Positions 8,807-17,543 are shown, counted from the stretch's first letter. The stretch: DNA of 35,388 nucleotides from WJMD01 sp964596015 (GCA_964596015.1 CAZQSB010000026.1:1-35388); one strand, 5' to 3'. Program-made: numbers and translations. The notes: generated by a model not told the origin, from the sequence alone.

Positions 8807-9580
8807 TCAGTCGATCTCGAGCGCCGGGAGCGTCGCCATCCTGCCCTCCTCGAGGCTGTAGTCCCCGAGGATCTCCTCCTGCGAACGCTCCTTGCCTCCG
8901 AAGAGTCCGAACATCTTCTTCGCCTCGGGCACGATGATGTCGTAGATGTTCGGGTCGATGGCCAGGTCGTCGCCGCCGCCGCCGCGCCACTCCTCGGCCT
9001 CGGCCTTGACCTCGCGGAAGTCGCCCAGTCCGCCGGCCCCGTAATCGTCCTGCAGACCGACCGCCGGGGTGTACCGCCAGTCGGAGGCCGCGCCGTTCAG
9101 AGCGTCAATGGGTACCGTGACGCGGATGACGCCGCTCTCCATGTCTGTGTCGACGGTGACGCCGACGTCGACAGGCTCGGAGTCCGCGTCGATCATCTGG
9201 ACCGTCTCGCCGGCGGCGAAGATCTGGTACTCGGACGGCTGCTCGAGCAGCACGTTCGCGTTCCTTCGAAGTTCGTTGTCGCCGCCCTCTTCCGTGTCGA
9301 TCGCCACGGCCACCATGGTCAGCCGATTGCCGACGTCCCAGGGGTCGACGAGGTTCCGGATCGTGAAGACGAAGATGAGGTTGCCGTTGTCCTTCTCGAT
9401 CGCGAACGACAGGAGGTCGGCCTGGCCACCATCACCGAACACCTCGTTCGTCGGGTAGGTGTAGTCGCCGTCCCCGACATCGTCGCCCGCGGGATCGTCC
9501 CAGGTCGCCAGGACCTCGCCGGCCACCGTCGACGTCGACAGGACCAGCGCCGCCAGAGCAAAAACAGTCAGTCTCTTCAT
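8807..9580 (-). CDS. Secreted free-standing Glucodextran_C/DOMON-like protein
   Basis: 257 residues from ATG 9580, chosen because GGAGGTGA lies directly upstream and a clean signal peptide follows (MKRLTVFALAALVLSTSTVA). A longer frame back to 9616 lacks both. The mature protein opens with WDDPAGDDVGDGDYTYPTNEVF, then LLSFAIEKDNGNLIFVFTIRNL, and ends with DPNIYDIIVPEAKK and LGDYSLEEGRMATLPAL. These are hallmarks of the Glucodextran_C domain, usually found as a C-terminal module of glucodextranases and amylopullulanases. Here it is a separate gene placed just upstream of the GH57 enzyme, where it could serve as a detached glucan-binding or partner subunit. No catalytic motif is seen. Confidence 0.85.
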   Translation of the reverse strand: MKRLTVFALAALVLSTSTVAGEVLATWDDPAGDDVGDGDYTYPTNEVFGDGGQADLLSFAIEKDNGNLIFVFTIRNLVDPWDVGNRLTMVAVAIDTEEGGDNELRRNANVLLEQPSEYQIFAAGETVQMIDADSEPVDVGVTVDTDMESGVIRVTVPIDALNGAASDWRYTPAVGLQDDYGAGGLGDFREVKAEAEEWRGGGGDDLAIDPNIYDIIVPEAKKMFGLFGGKERSQEEILGDYSLEEGRMATLPALEID

Positions 9581-9669
9581 TGCATCACCTCCGGAGCGGC
9601 CCGTTCCGGACGCCATCGGCGCCGTACCAGGTGTCCGCTCCTTCCTCAGGAAAGTCGCATGCGCAGGCG

Positions 9670-10905
9670 CTAGTCGCGCTCCCCGGCCAGCAGCTTGTTG
9701 ATCTCCCCGACCGCCGTCTCGAGAGCGGCCCGGACCGACTTGGAGCCGTCGAGCGCCGCCTGCATCTCCGGATTCATGAGCTGCTCGATCTCAGGATAGT
9801 ACTGTGTCTGCGGCCTCGCGATCGCCGTCTGCATCTGCTCCACGAAGACCGGAAGGTAAGGGTGCTTTTCCGCGTCGATGGTGTCCATGGCGCCCATGTT
9901 GATCGGGATCTGACCAAGGCGATCCGACCACATCTCCTGGGTCTCGGCGCTCGCCACGAACATCAGGAACTCAGCCGCGAGCTCCGGGTTCTCCGCGCTT
10001 CGGAACACGACGAGGTTGTTGCCGCCGACGTTGGTGTGGGTGCCGGCGGGACCTGCCGGTATGAGTCCCACGCCGAAGTCCATCCCCGCACTCTCAAGCG
10101 TCTTGACCGCCCACGGCCCATTCAGGATCATCGCGTACCGACCGTTCTGGAACCCCAGGTCGTTCTGGATGCCGCCCGCGCGCCAGGCGCCGCCCTCGAT
10201 GCCGTGCTTCTGGTAGAGGTCGACCTTGAGCTGGAAGGCCGCGACGCCCTCGTCGCTCGCCAGGAGACAGCGGGTCCCGTCCTCATTCAGGAGCTCGGCG
10301 CCATACGTGTAAAAGAACGGCAGCGACCACCAGAGCGAGTTCCTGACACCTACACCGAAGACGCCCTCGTCCTTGTCCGTCAGCTGCTTCCCGTACTCGA
10401 TGAGCTCGTCCCACGTCTGTGGCGGCCGGTCCGGGTCGAGCCCCGCCCGGCGGAAGTGCTCACGGTTGTAGAAGAGGCACAGACCGTTCGTCTGGTCCGG
10501 AAGCCCCCAGAGCCTGTCGTTCATGATGCAGCTCTGGAGCGCCACGGGCAGGATCTCGCCGCGGAACTCGGCCGGCACGAGCGGCGTGATGTCGTAGAGC
10601 GCGTTCCTCGTCGCGAGCTTCGCCAGGAACGACACATCGACGCGCGCGATGTCCGGCTCCGTGTTCGTCGTGAGCGCGGTCATTATCTTCGGCTCGGCGC
10701 CGGCGAACGGAAGCCGGACGATCTCGATCGTGACGCCGGGATGCGATTCCTCGAACTGCGCCACGATCTCCTTGAAGACCGGGTTCTCCTCGTCATTGTA
10801 GGTCTGCCAGATCGTGAGCGACGCGGCCTCCCCCCCGCCGCCGCATCCCGACAGGGCGAGCGAGGCGACCAGAGCGACCGCAACGAACAGAATGGCCATT
10901 CTCAT
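9670..10905 (-). CDS. ABC transporter sugar-binding lipoprotein, MalE/UgpB type
   Basis: 411 residues from ATG 10905, with GGGAG eight bases upstream. The signal peptide ends in a lipobox LSGC (Cys at residue 21) followed by glycines, so the protein should be membrane-anchored by lipid. The mature start, LTIWQTYNDEENPVFKEIVAQFEE, is typical of family-1 solute-binding proteins. Further matches are WDELIEYGKQLTD, NGPWAVKTLESAG and a C-terminal helix-rich lobe. It should deliver an oligosaccharide to the adjacent MalF/MalG-type permeases. Given the neighbours, maltodextrins are the most likely ligand, but this is inferred from context and not from binding-site residues. Confidence 0.92.
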   Translation of the reverse strand: MRMAILFVAVALVASLALSGCGGGGEAASLTIWQTYNDEENPVFKEIVAQFEESHPGVTIEIVRLPFAGAEPKIMTALTTNTEPDIARVDVSFLAKLATRNALYDITPLVPAEFRGEILPVALQSCIMNDRLWGLPDQTNGLCLFYNREHFRRAGLDPDRPPQTWDELIEYGKQLTDKDEGVFGVGVRNSLWWSLPFFYTYGAELLNEDGTRCLLASDEGVAAFQLKVDLYQKHGIEGGAWRAGGIQNDLGFQNGRYAMILNGPWAVKTLESAGMDFGVGLIPAGPAGTHTNVGGNNLVVFRSAENPELAAEFLMFVASAETQEMWSDRLGQIPINMGAMDTIDAEKHPYLPVFVEQMQTAIARPQTQYYPEIEQLMNPEMQAALDGSKSVRAALETAVGEINKLLAGERD

Positions 10906-10941
10906 GAAAGAGTCTCCCGTTCTCTCGTATGCCGGCGCGGC

Positions 10942-11769
10942 CTAGCCCTTCACCGCGCCCATCGTCATGCCCTCGATGAAGTACCGCTGTGCGAAGAAGA
11001 AGATCAACGCGATCGGCAGGACCGAGATGCACGATCCCGCCATGATGAGCGTGTACGACTGTTCGTGCTGGCTCCTGAAGAGCGCCAGCCCCACGGGAAC
11101 CGTGTAGAGCCTCTCGAGATTGGTCACGATGAGCTGCCAGAGGAAGTTGTTCCAGTGGAACTGGAATGTCAACAGGAACAGCGTCGCCAGGATCGGGATC
11201 GAGAGCGGCACCATGATGGTCGAGAAGACCTGCCACTCCCCCGCGCCGTCGATGCGGGCCGCCTCCAGGAGCTCGGAGGGAATGGTCTGCATGTACTGCC
11301 GCATGAGGAAGAGCCCGAAGACGTTGGCCAGATGCGGGATGACCATCGCGCGGTAGGTGTTCATCCAGCCGAGCTGGTTGATGACCGCGAACTGCGGCAC
11401 CACGTACATGAGCCCCGGGATCATGAGGGACGCCAGCAGGAACGCGAAGATCTTGTCCCGCAGGAAGAAGTGCTTCTTGGCGAACGCGTAGCCCGCGAGC
11501 GCCGCAAAGAGCGTGGCGAAGAGCGCGGCGCTCGTCGCCACGATGACGCTGTTGACGAAGTAGCGACCGAATCCGAACTCGGTGAGGACCCGGCTGAAGT
11601 TGTTCAGTGTCGGGTCCTCGGGAAAGACGTTCGGGGTGAAGGCCTGCCCGGGCTGCTTGATCGAGGTCACGATCATCCAGAAGAACGGGAACAGCACGAC
11701 GGCCGCCGCGGCCGTCAGCCCGGCGTAGACGACGATCTTCCGGATGATGGTCTTCGTCCTGGGGCTCAT
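10942..11769 (-). CDS. Sugar ABC transporter permease, MalG type
   Basis: 275 residues from ATG 11769, which overlaps the malF-type stop as ATGA, so the two permeases are translationally coupled. Six membrane helices are apparent, beginning with VVYAGLTAAAAVVLFPFFWMIVTSIK. The cytoplasmic EAA loop that contacts the ATPase reads EAARIDGAGEWQVFSTIMVPLSIP (about residues 170-193). The C-terminus, YFIEGMTMGAVKG, is the usual MalG/CUT1 ending. It forms the inner-membrane channel with the neighbouring MalF-type subunit. Confidence 0.95.
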   Translation of the reverse strand: MSPRTKTIIRKIVVYAGLTAAAAVVLFPFFWMIVTSIKQPGQAFTPNVFPEDPTLNNFSRVLTEFGFGRYFVNSVIVATSAALFATLFAALAGYAFAKKHFFLRDKIFAFLLASLMIPGLMYVVPQFAVINQLGWMNTYRAMVIPHLANVFGLFLMRQYMQTIPSELLEAARIDGAGEWQVFSTIMVPLSIPILATLFLLTFQFHWNNFLWQLIVTNLERLYTVPVGLALFRSQHEQSYTLIMAGSCISVLPIALIFFFAQRYFIEGMTMGAVKG

Positions 11770-12767
11770 CGTTCCTCATCGCTCCCGAGGAAGCTCCTGT
11801 TGACGAACGTCACGACCAGGGTCAGCGCCAGGAGGACGTACGACATCGAGGCGGCGTATCCTAACCGGAACTGGTTGTAGAACGTGTCGAAGACATAGTA
11901 ACCCGTCACCCACGTCGCTCCCAGCGCGCGGCCGCCGATGTCCACGTTCGGCCCGCCCCCGGTCATCGCGTAGACCTCGACGAAGGCGTTCAGCGCCGTG
12001 ATGGTCCCGATGATGACCATGAAGAAGGTGATCGGCTTGACCAGAGGGAGCGTGATCGAGCGGAACCGCTGCCACGGCGACGCGCCGTCGATGGAGGCCG
12101 CCTCGTAGAGCGACTGCGGAATGTTCTGGATGGCCGAGAGATACAGGATCATGCCGAACCCGGCGCCCTTGAGGACGTTCGTCAGGACGACGGCCGGCAT
12201 CGCCGTCTCGGGCGTGCCGAGGAACCCGCGCTCCGAGAACGCCGTGATGCCGACGCTCTCAAAGATGCGCACCAGGATGCCCACGTGCGGGCTGTAGATG
12301 AGCGTCCAGACGATGCCGATGACCAGCATGTCGAGGACGTAGGGCATGAAGAAGGCGCTCCTGTAGAAGGCGACCGCCTTCAGGCGGTTGTTCAGAAGGA
12401 GCGCCAGCGTCAGCGACACCGCGATGCCGGACGGGATGATGAGCGCCGCGTAGTAGAGCGTCATCAGCACCGACCACCAGAACTTGACGTCCGTGAAGAG
12501 CAGCTGGAAGTTGGCGAACCCCACGTATCGGAGCGAGCCGAAGACGTCGAACGTGTCGGTGGGGACCCGGTGCAGCGCGAGATAGAGCGAATAGAAGACG
12601 GGGTACGCGAGGAAGACCCCGAAGATGATCATGAAAGGCGCAATGAACATGTAGGCCGAGAGGTTCCCCCGGACGTGAGCGGAGCGGAACCCCCTGGATG
12701 GTCGGCGGCGGTTCCCGACCTCGGCGGCGGCCGCGGCGGTCTCTCTGGCCTTTGCGCCCTCCTGCAT
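11766..12767 (-). CDS. Sugar ABC transporter permease, MalF type
   Basis: 333 residues from ATG 12767. The best ribosome site, GAGGAGG, lies about 11 bases upstream. A short basic N-terminal tail leads into the first helix (AYMFIAPFMIIFGVFLAYPVFYSLYLAL), with further helices to a C-terminal VLLALTLVVTFVNRSFL. The EAA loop reads EAASIDGASPWQRFRSITLPLVKP. It is a CUT1-family permease. No ATPase gene lies anywhere in the window, so the transporter must borrow one encoded elsewhere, as MsiK-dependent CUT1 systems do. Confidence 0.95.
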   Translation of the reverse strand: MQEGAKARETAAAAAEVGNRRRPSRGFRSAHVRGNLSAYMFIAPFMIIFGVFLAYPVFYSLYLALHRVPTDTFDVFGSLRYVGFANFQLLFTDVKFWWSVLMTLYYAALIIPSGIAVSLTLALLLNNRLKAVAFYRSAFFMPYVLDMLVIGIVWTLIYSPHVGILVRIFESVGITAFSERGFLGTPETAMPAVVLTNVLKGAGFGMILYLSAIQNIPQSLYEAASIDGASPWQRFRSITLPLVKPITFFMVIIGTITALNAFVEVYAMTGGGPNVDIGGRALGATWVTGYYVFDTFYNQFRLGYAASMSYVLLALTLVVTFVNRSFLGSDEER

Positions 12768-12801
12768 CGTCGGCGCGGCCTCCTCTTGAGCGGATGGTCA
12801 G

Positions 12802-12834
12802 GCCGCGCGGCCCCTCTCGTCGGGACCGCGCGGC
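12802..12834. repeat. GC-rich inverted repeat before malF-type gene
   Basis: Nine-bp arms GCCGCGCGG and CCGCGCGGC flank a 15-base loop, in the 76-bp spacer between the glycogen-binding lipoprotein gene and the malF-type start. No T-run follows. It may set the expression ratio between the outer-membrane components and the transporter. Confidence 0.45.
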
Positions 12835-12843
12835 ATCGCGAAC

Positions 12844-13614
12844 CTATTCGACCGTAAGGACGGAGTTCTCCCCGCCGTACGGATCGGGAACCGTCTCGGG
12901 ATTCTCGGGGTCGGTCACCCATTCGCCGTCGACGACGAACTTGTACTCGTACGTGCCGGGCTCGAGTTCGAGCGTGGCGCGCCAGATGCCGTTGTCCCCC
13001 TTCGTCAGCGGGTCGGCCTCGGGGTCCCATTCATTGAAGCTGCCGGCAACGGAGACCTCGGACGCGTCGGGACGGTCGAGTTCGAAGACCACGTCCTCGC
13101 CGCCCTCGGTGTCCGCCTCCTCGGTCGCCTGCGAGCGCTCGCGCGCCTCCGAGCCGGTGACCGTGCCCGTGATGGCCTCGTACTCGTAGTCCACCGTCGG
13201 GGGAACGACCAGGAGCGAGTTGAACCCGCCGTACCCGTCCTCGGTGACGTCGGGGTTCGAGGGATCCTCTTCCCAGCGGACGCCTCCGTCGACGACGAAC
13301 TTGTACTGATAGCGGCCCGGCGGGAGCGGCTTCACGATGGTCCAGATGCCGTCGTTGTCGGGGTCGCGCATGGGATCGATCTCCGGCTGGTAGCGCCCCG
13401 TCTCGCTGCCACCCCACGCGTTGAACGAACCGGCCAGCGTCACCTGGCGCGCGGCCGGAGCGAAGAATCTGAACAGAATGCCGCCCTCGACCTCATGCGG
13501 CGGCGGCAGCCGGTCCTCGATGGCGCCGAGAACGCCGGCGCACGACGTGGCGCCCGCGATGAGAAGCGCAGCAGCAGCCAGCAGAAGCATCTTTCTGAGT
13601 GTCTTGTTGTTCAT
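12844..13614 (-). CDS. Lipoprotein with two tandem glycogen-binding (AMPK/CBM48-like) modules
   Basis: 256 residues from ATG 13614, chosen because the signal sequence MNNKTLRKMLLLAAAALLIAG starts there; ATG 13644 would add ten charged residues before it. A lipobox-like ATSC puts the lipidated cysteine at residue 25. Module 1 (about 45-137) has VTLAGSFNAW, RYQYKFVVDGG and YGGFNSLLVV, with an insertion between its first strands. Module 2 (about 174-255) has VSVAGSFNEW, TYEYKFVVDG and YGGENSVLTV. An acidic linker (residues 153-173) joins them. There is no catalytic domain, so it should be a pure alpha-glucan binder on a membrane surface, in position and logic like SusE/SusF of Bacteroidetes but built from a different fold family. 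It lies between the glycogen-binding barrel gene and the transporter genes. Confidence 0.88.
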   Translation of the reverse strand: MNNKTLRKMLLLAAAALLIAGATSCAGVLGAIEDRLPPPHEVEGGILFRFFAPAARQVTLAGSFNAWGGSETGRYQPEIDPMRDPDNDGIWTIVKPLPPGRYQYKFVVDGGVRWEEDPSNPDVTEDGYGGFNSLLVVPPTVDYEYEAITGTVTGSEARERSQATEEADTEGGEDVVFELDRPDASEVSVAGSFNEWDPEADPLTKGDNGIWRATLELEPGTYEYKFVVDGEWVTDPENPETVPDPYGGENSVLTVE

Positions 13615-13679
13615 CCTCACGCTCTCCTCATCCTCCCGGTTCATCCTGTCATCGGGTCGGTCAAGGGACCCGCACGAAG

Positions 13680-15872
13680 CTAGAACGTGATGACCGCCAT
13701 GACGCCGATGGTCCTCGCGTCCTCGAGCGCCTCCTCGGCGTCGATGAGATCGTACGCGCTGTGGTCCCTGAGGTAGCGCCTGCGCCAGGCGGCGCGGCCG
13801 TCGGCCCGGCCCTCGACCGGGGCGTCCTCATAGCGGGTCGGGTCCACCCCGTACGAGAGACGGACCTCGACGTTCTGACGCGGACTGTAGACCAGCGCGA
13901 GATACGGGGCGAAGAACGACTCAGTCTCGTACTCGTAGGACTCCTGACGTGAGCCCCCCGCCGTGTCCGACGCCGACGTCCACGTCGGGACGTCGTACGA
14001 GATGAACCTGAGGTCGGTCATCACACCCCAGTTCTCCGCGAAATCGTAGCGACCCCGCAGGATGGTCTCGAGCCTCTCGTAGAGCTCGAACTCGTCGTAC
14101 AGCGACGCCTCGACGTCCGGGGCCCCCAGGAACTCCAGGTCCTCGTCGTAGCTCATCTTCTGCGCCGCGACCTCGACCCAGAACGCGTCGGGGATGATGT
14201 TCGCCCGGGCGCGGCCCGCGAGGCGCGTGGTCGTCCCGGTCCACTCGTCGAAGTAGTACGTCACGGAGTCGACCATGACGGCGTTCGAGTCGGCGAACGA
14301 CATGTCGTAGTCGGTCCAGTCGAACTCGAGACCGAGGTCGAAGATCCCGAACGTCATGCCGCCGTCGAACTCGATCTTGCCGATAGTGAGCTCAGGCATG
14401 GGACCCCAGACGTAGACCTCGAGAGGGGACCCGTCGTACCGGACCTCGGTGTAGGTCCGCTCGGCCATCTCGGGCGCGAACGTGGCGGCGATGAGCTCGT
14501 ACTCCCGGGCCCAGCGCGGCGCCGCGAACGATGTGTACTCCTCGTCCGCGTCCATTCCGTCGGTGGAGAATGTCTGGTACTCGAGCCTCAGGTCGAAGGG
14601 CCCGGCCGGCTTCGCCTCGACGATGCCGACGCCGGCGAACCCGTCCATCGTGCCGGCCTCGACGTCGATCACGCCGTTCGAATAGTCTTCTCCCTCGACC
14701 TGCTCCTCGTTCCCCATGTCCCAGCGGCTGTCGTAGCTGTAGCTCGCGCCCTCCGCCCTGAGCGTGATCATCTCATCCATGAGCGGGAGCGTCACGTCGA
14801 GACCCAGCAGGTTCTCCGAGTTCGCCAGCTCGAACCACGTGCTCGTCGAGCCCGTGCTGTCTATGAACGCCTCGAGGTCGGGACTGTAGTTCGTGCCGGT
14901 CCAGTCCATCCACCAACCGTCGCGCCACGATGTGAAGGTCGCGCCGAGGTCCATGAATCCGAACCCGCGGGTCAGACGTCCCGCCAGCAGGTCGCTGTCG
15001 GTGTTGTCATAGATGCCCGGGTCGTTGAGAAGCTCGGCTTCGTAGATGTTGGAGTAGACGGCCTCGAGGTCGGCGTCGAAAGCGGTCAGGTTCAGGACGA
15101 GCCCCTGCGAGCCGCGGCCGAACGCGATGTGCTCCTCCGGGATCGTCCCCCGGAGATCGCGATGGCCGATCGACTCGAGCGGGTTGTCGAACCGGATGCG
15201 TTCTTCGTTGTAGTAGCCGGCGATGCTGAAGGGACCGCCGCCAAAATCGAAATGGCCGCTGTAGAAATCGGCCGAGATCTCCGTGATGTCGCCCGACCCC
15301 GTGGAGATCCTCAGCGTGGCGTCGCCCTTGACCTGCGAGGTCACGGTCGGCTCGACCGAGACGTACACCTCGTGCTCGGGACGGTTCAGTCGCCACCGCG
15401 GATCGTCCGGAACGTCGCTCTCGGTGTCGTAGATGGCGCGGTACCATCCGTTGATCATGACCCGCGAGTTGACGGGCGTGTTCGAGATAACGGCCGCGCC
15501 GCCCTCGATCACGACCTCACCCTCCTCGGTGACGGTCACCTGGGAGTTCCCGTACTCGCCGACGACCTTCGGGTTGCCCGGGTCCGCGATCCACTCGGTA
15601 CCGTTCACGACGAACTTGTATTCGTAGGTCCCGGGTTCGAGGTCGATGACCGCGCTCCACACGCCGTCGTCGCCGAGCGTCATGGGGTCCGCCGCCGTGT
15701 TCCAGTTGTTGAACTCACCGGCCACGCTGACGCTGCCGGCGCTCGGGTCCTCGTAGCGGAACTCGACGCCGTCCTCGACGCCGACGACCTCCGCAGTGGC
15801 CGAGCCGGCTCCCGCGAGGAGCGCCGCCGTCGCCGCCATCACCGTCAACCAGGATGTAAGCCTTCGCTTCAT
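13680..15872 (-). CDS. Outer-membrane beta-barrel with N-terminal glycogen-binding module
   Basis: 730 residues from ATG 15872, with GGAG seven bases upstream. The frame stays open to 17309, but that extension is a shadow of the next gene. Residues 1-27 are a signal peptide (MKRRLTSWLTVMAATAALLA...ATA). About 34-114 is a glycogen-binding module (VSVAGEFNNW, TYEYKFVVNG). From about residue 130 to the end the sequence is alternating amphipathic strands rich in Tyr/Trp with acidic turns, ending VMAVITF with a terminal aromatic residue, the usual outer-membrane insertion signal. No TonB box or SusC plug is seen. I know of no named family for this layout. It could be a glucan-specific channel or a surface receptor. 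Which side of the membrane the module faces is unknown; an N-terminal module on a barrel is usually periplasmic. Confidence 0.85.
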   Translation of the reverse strand: MKRRLTSWLTVMAATAALLAGAGSATAEVVGVEDGVEFRYEDPSAGSVSVAGEFNNWNTAADPMTLGDDGVWSAVIDLEPGTYEYKFVVNGTEWIADPGNPKVVGEYGNSQVTVTEEGEVVIEGGAAVISNTPVNSRVMINGWYRAIYDTESDVPDDPRWRLNRPEHEVYVSVEPTVTSQVKGDATLRISTGSGDITEISADFYSGHFDFGGGPFSIAGYYNEERIRFDNPLESIGHRDLRGTIPEEHIAFGRGSQGLVLNLTAFDADLEAVYSNIYEAELLNDPGIYDNTDSDLLAGRLTRGFGFMDLGATFTSWRDGWWMDWTGTNYSPDLEAFIDSTGSTSTWFELANSENLLGLDVTLPLMDEMITLRAEGASYSYDSRWDMGNEEQVEGEDYSNGVIDVEAGTMDGFAGVGIVEAKPAGPFDLRLEYQTFSTDGMDADEEYTSFAAPRWAREYELIAATFAPEMAERTYTEVRYDGSPLEVYVWGPMPELTIGKIEFDGGMTFGIFDLGLEFDWTDYDMSFADSNAVMVDSVTYYFDEWTGTTTRLAGRARANIIPDAFWVEVAAQKMSYDEDLEFLGAPDVEASLYDEFELYERLETILRGRYDFAENWGVMTDLRFISYDVPTWTSASDTAGGSRQESYEYETESFFAPYLALVYSPRQNVEVRLSYGVDPTRYEDAPVEGRADGRAAWRRRYLRDHSAYDLIDAEEALEDARTIGVMAVITF

Positions 15873-15949
15873 GATCCTTCTCCAGACCTTGCGCGCCTCT
15901 GCGCCGCCAGAAGAGCTCCGGGGCGTCCGCCCGAGCGGCGGGCCCGTTT

Positions 15950-17524
15950 CTAGTAGTAGATCTTCAGGAACGCCTTGAACACCTCTTCGGTCGTCGCGCC
16001 GCTGCCGTGGCTCACGAAGTCGCCGTCGTTCGCCAGGTCGTTCGAGTGATCGGGATTGCCGAACTCGAGAAAGAACTCCGCGCCGCTCCAGCCGTTGTAC
16101 CTGAGCTGGCAGAACGCCGTCTGCCGGGACTCGGTCCCCTCGTCGACGTGCAGCACGCGTGCGTAGAACTTCCAGTCCTCGCCCAGGTTGACGTTCGACT
16201 CGAAGCCGTACGCAGTCACCTCGAAGTCCGTGTCGATGTCCCTGATCCTGAACTGCGTCGTCAGCTCGACGAGCCTGTTCTCGCCGGTCACCTCGAAGAG
16301 CAGATTCGGCCAGGTGCCGTTGTTGTCCTCGTAGACCTTGTACTCGGTTCTTCCCGTGAAGCCGTTGACGAACTTGATGTAGGCCTCGGTCCCCCACTCG
16401 TCGATGGTGCCCACGGAGTTCGAGTAGCTGGTGAGCCCGGGGTGCTTCGGTTCGGCGTGGATGAGCCAGCCCTTGAGGTTGACCGCCTTGGCGGGGACTC
16501 TGTAATGCGCTTCGGCGTAGTAGCGCTGGTAGTCGTTGAGGTCGTTCTTGTAGCCCTGCGCGAGCCCCACGGTGTAGAAGTCGGCGCCGTAGTCGCCGTA
16601 CGAGGCGGCGAACCTGAAGGGCCCCGCGCGGAAGTCGCGGAGCTCCGTCTTGAACCCGTTGACCGCCGGGTCCTCGTCGTCCCAGAGGTGCCCCGACGTG
16701 TTCCTGCCGTACTCGGTCACCCACGTCACTCGCCCGAACTGAGTGAGGACTGGGATGAGTTCGCCCAGCGCGAGCTCGGCGTCGAAGGCGATGACCTCGT
16801 CGAACTGCTCGCTTTCGCCGTAGAAAGGCGACTCGGAGAAATCCTTCCGCGCGTACGTGGTGCCGACGAGCATGTTGTTCGAGAAGAAATTCCTGCTCAG
16901 GCGGAACCCCCGATAGTCGTCCGTGTTCGTGCTGATGGTGTCGCCCTCGGCGGTCCCGGGATGCGCGTCCTGCTCGGCGTCCGAGAGGTTCGACCAGGAC
17001 GAGAGACCGTAGTCGGTGCGCTCGCTTATGAACGCCGCGCCCGAGAAGCCGTGGACGCCCCAGAAGTCGGCGCGGATGCCCTGGGCCCTTGGGCCGTAGT
17101 CGTCGTGCTTGATGACGCCCGGGTTCACGATCTCCAGAAGCGGTTCGTTGAGCCAGAACCTGTCCTGTCCCGAGAAGAGATGGGTCTCGAAGTTGCTGGC
17201 GCGGTAGCGCATGTGCGCCTCGCGGAAGTAGAAGAAGGTCTCCTTCTGATCGTCCTCCCACAGGTTCGACTCGGCGGAGATCTTGAGATAGGTCTCGATG
17301 TTCTGCCACGGCGTCGAGATCAGCCGGAGCTCCGAGTAGATCTTGGGATTCGAGAGGTCCCAGGTCGGATCGTCGCCCCCGCTGCTCCGAAGCTCGGCCA
17401 CGAACTCGGAATACCCCTCGAGCCTCGTCAGCGCCGCGCCGTCGGACGCAACAAGGGCGAGGAGGACGACCGCCCCGAGCGCCGCCCAGGGGAACCGCCT
17501 TCTGTGTCGTCTGTGTAGCGTCAC
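15950..17524 (-). CDS. Porin-like outer-membrane beta-barrel protein
   Basis: 524 residues from GTG 17524, with GGAG six bases upstream. A longer frame reaches back into the preceding gene and is not supported. The N-terminus (TLHRRHRRRFPWAALGAVVLLALVASDG) is a very basic signal peptide. The rest is a run of amphipathic strands (YLKISAESNLW, FREAHMRYRASNFETHLFSGQDRFW) and ends in AFLKIYY, an aromatic insertion signal. The FREAHMRYR and SGQDRFW segments resemble alginate-export or carbohydrate porins only loosely. Its position next to another barrel and glucan-binding genes suggests a channel for oligosaccharides; the substrate is inference. Confidence 0.75.
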   Translation of the reverse strand: MTLHRRHRRRFPWAALGAVVLLALVASDGAALTRLEGYSEFVAELRSSGGDDPTWDLSNPKIYSELRLISTPWQNIETYLKISAESNLWEDDQKETFFYFREAHMRYRASNFETHLFSGQDRFWLNEPLLEIVNPGVIKHDDYGPRAQGIRADFWGVHGFSGAAFISERTDYGLSSWSNLSDAEQDAHPGTAEGDTISTNTDDYRGFRLSRNFFSNNMLVGTTYARKDFSESPFYGESEQFDEVIAFDAELALGELIPVLTQFGRVTWVTEYGRNTSGHLWDDEDPAVNGFKTELRDFRAGPFRFAASYGDYGADFYTVGLAQGYKNDLNDYQRYYAEAHYRVPAKAVNLKGWLIHAEPKHPGLTSYSNSVGTIDEWGTEAYIKFVNGFTGRTEYKVYEDNNGTWPNLLFEVTGENRLVELTTQFRIRDIDTDFEVTAYGFESNVNLGEDWKFYARVLHVDEGTESRQTAFCQLRYNGWSGAEFFLEFGNPDHSNDLANDGDFVSHGSGATTEEVFKAFLKIYY

Positions 17525-17543
17525 CGGTAGCTCCTTGGTCGAG

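Noticed and set aside
12802..12834. CRISPR-like or tandem direct repeat
   Set aside because: There are only two copies of a short self-complementary GC word, explained better as one hairpin; there is no spacer array and no cas gene.
9580..12857. Long plus-strand frames opposite the transporter genes
   Set aside because: They are charged, repetitive translations without motifs, antisense to the well-conserved MalEFG-type genes.
13680..17309. A single 1209-residue protein spanning the two barrel genes
   Set aside because: The upstream part is an out-of-frame shadow of the porin-like gene. A signal peptide, ATG and ribosome site at 15872 mark the true start.
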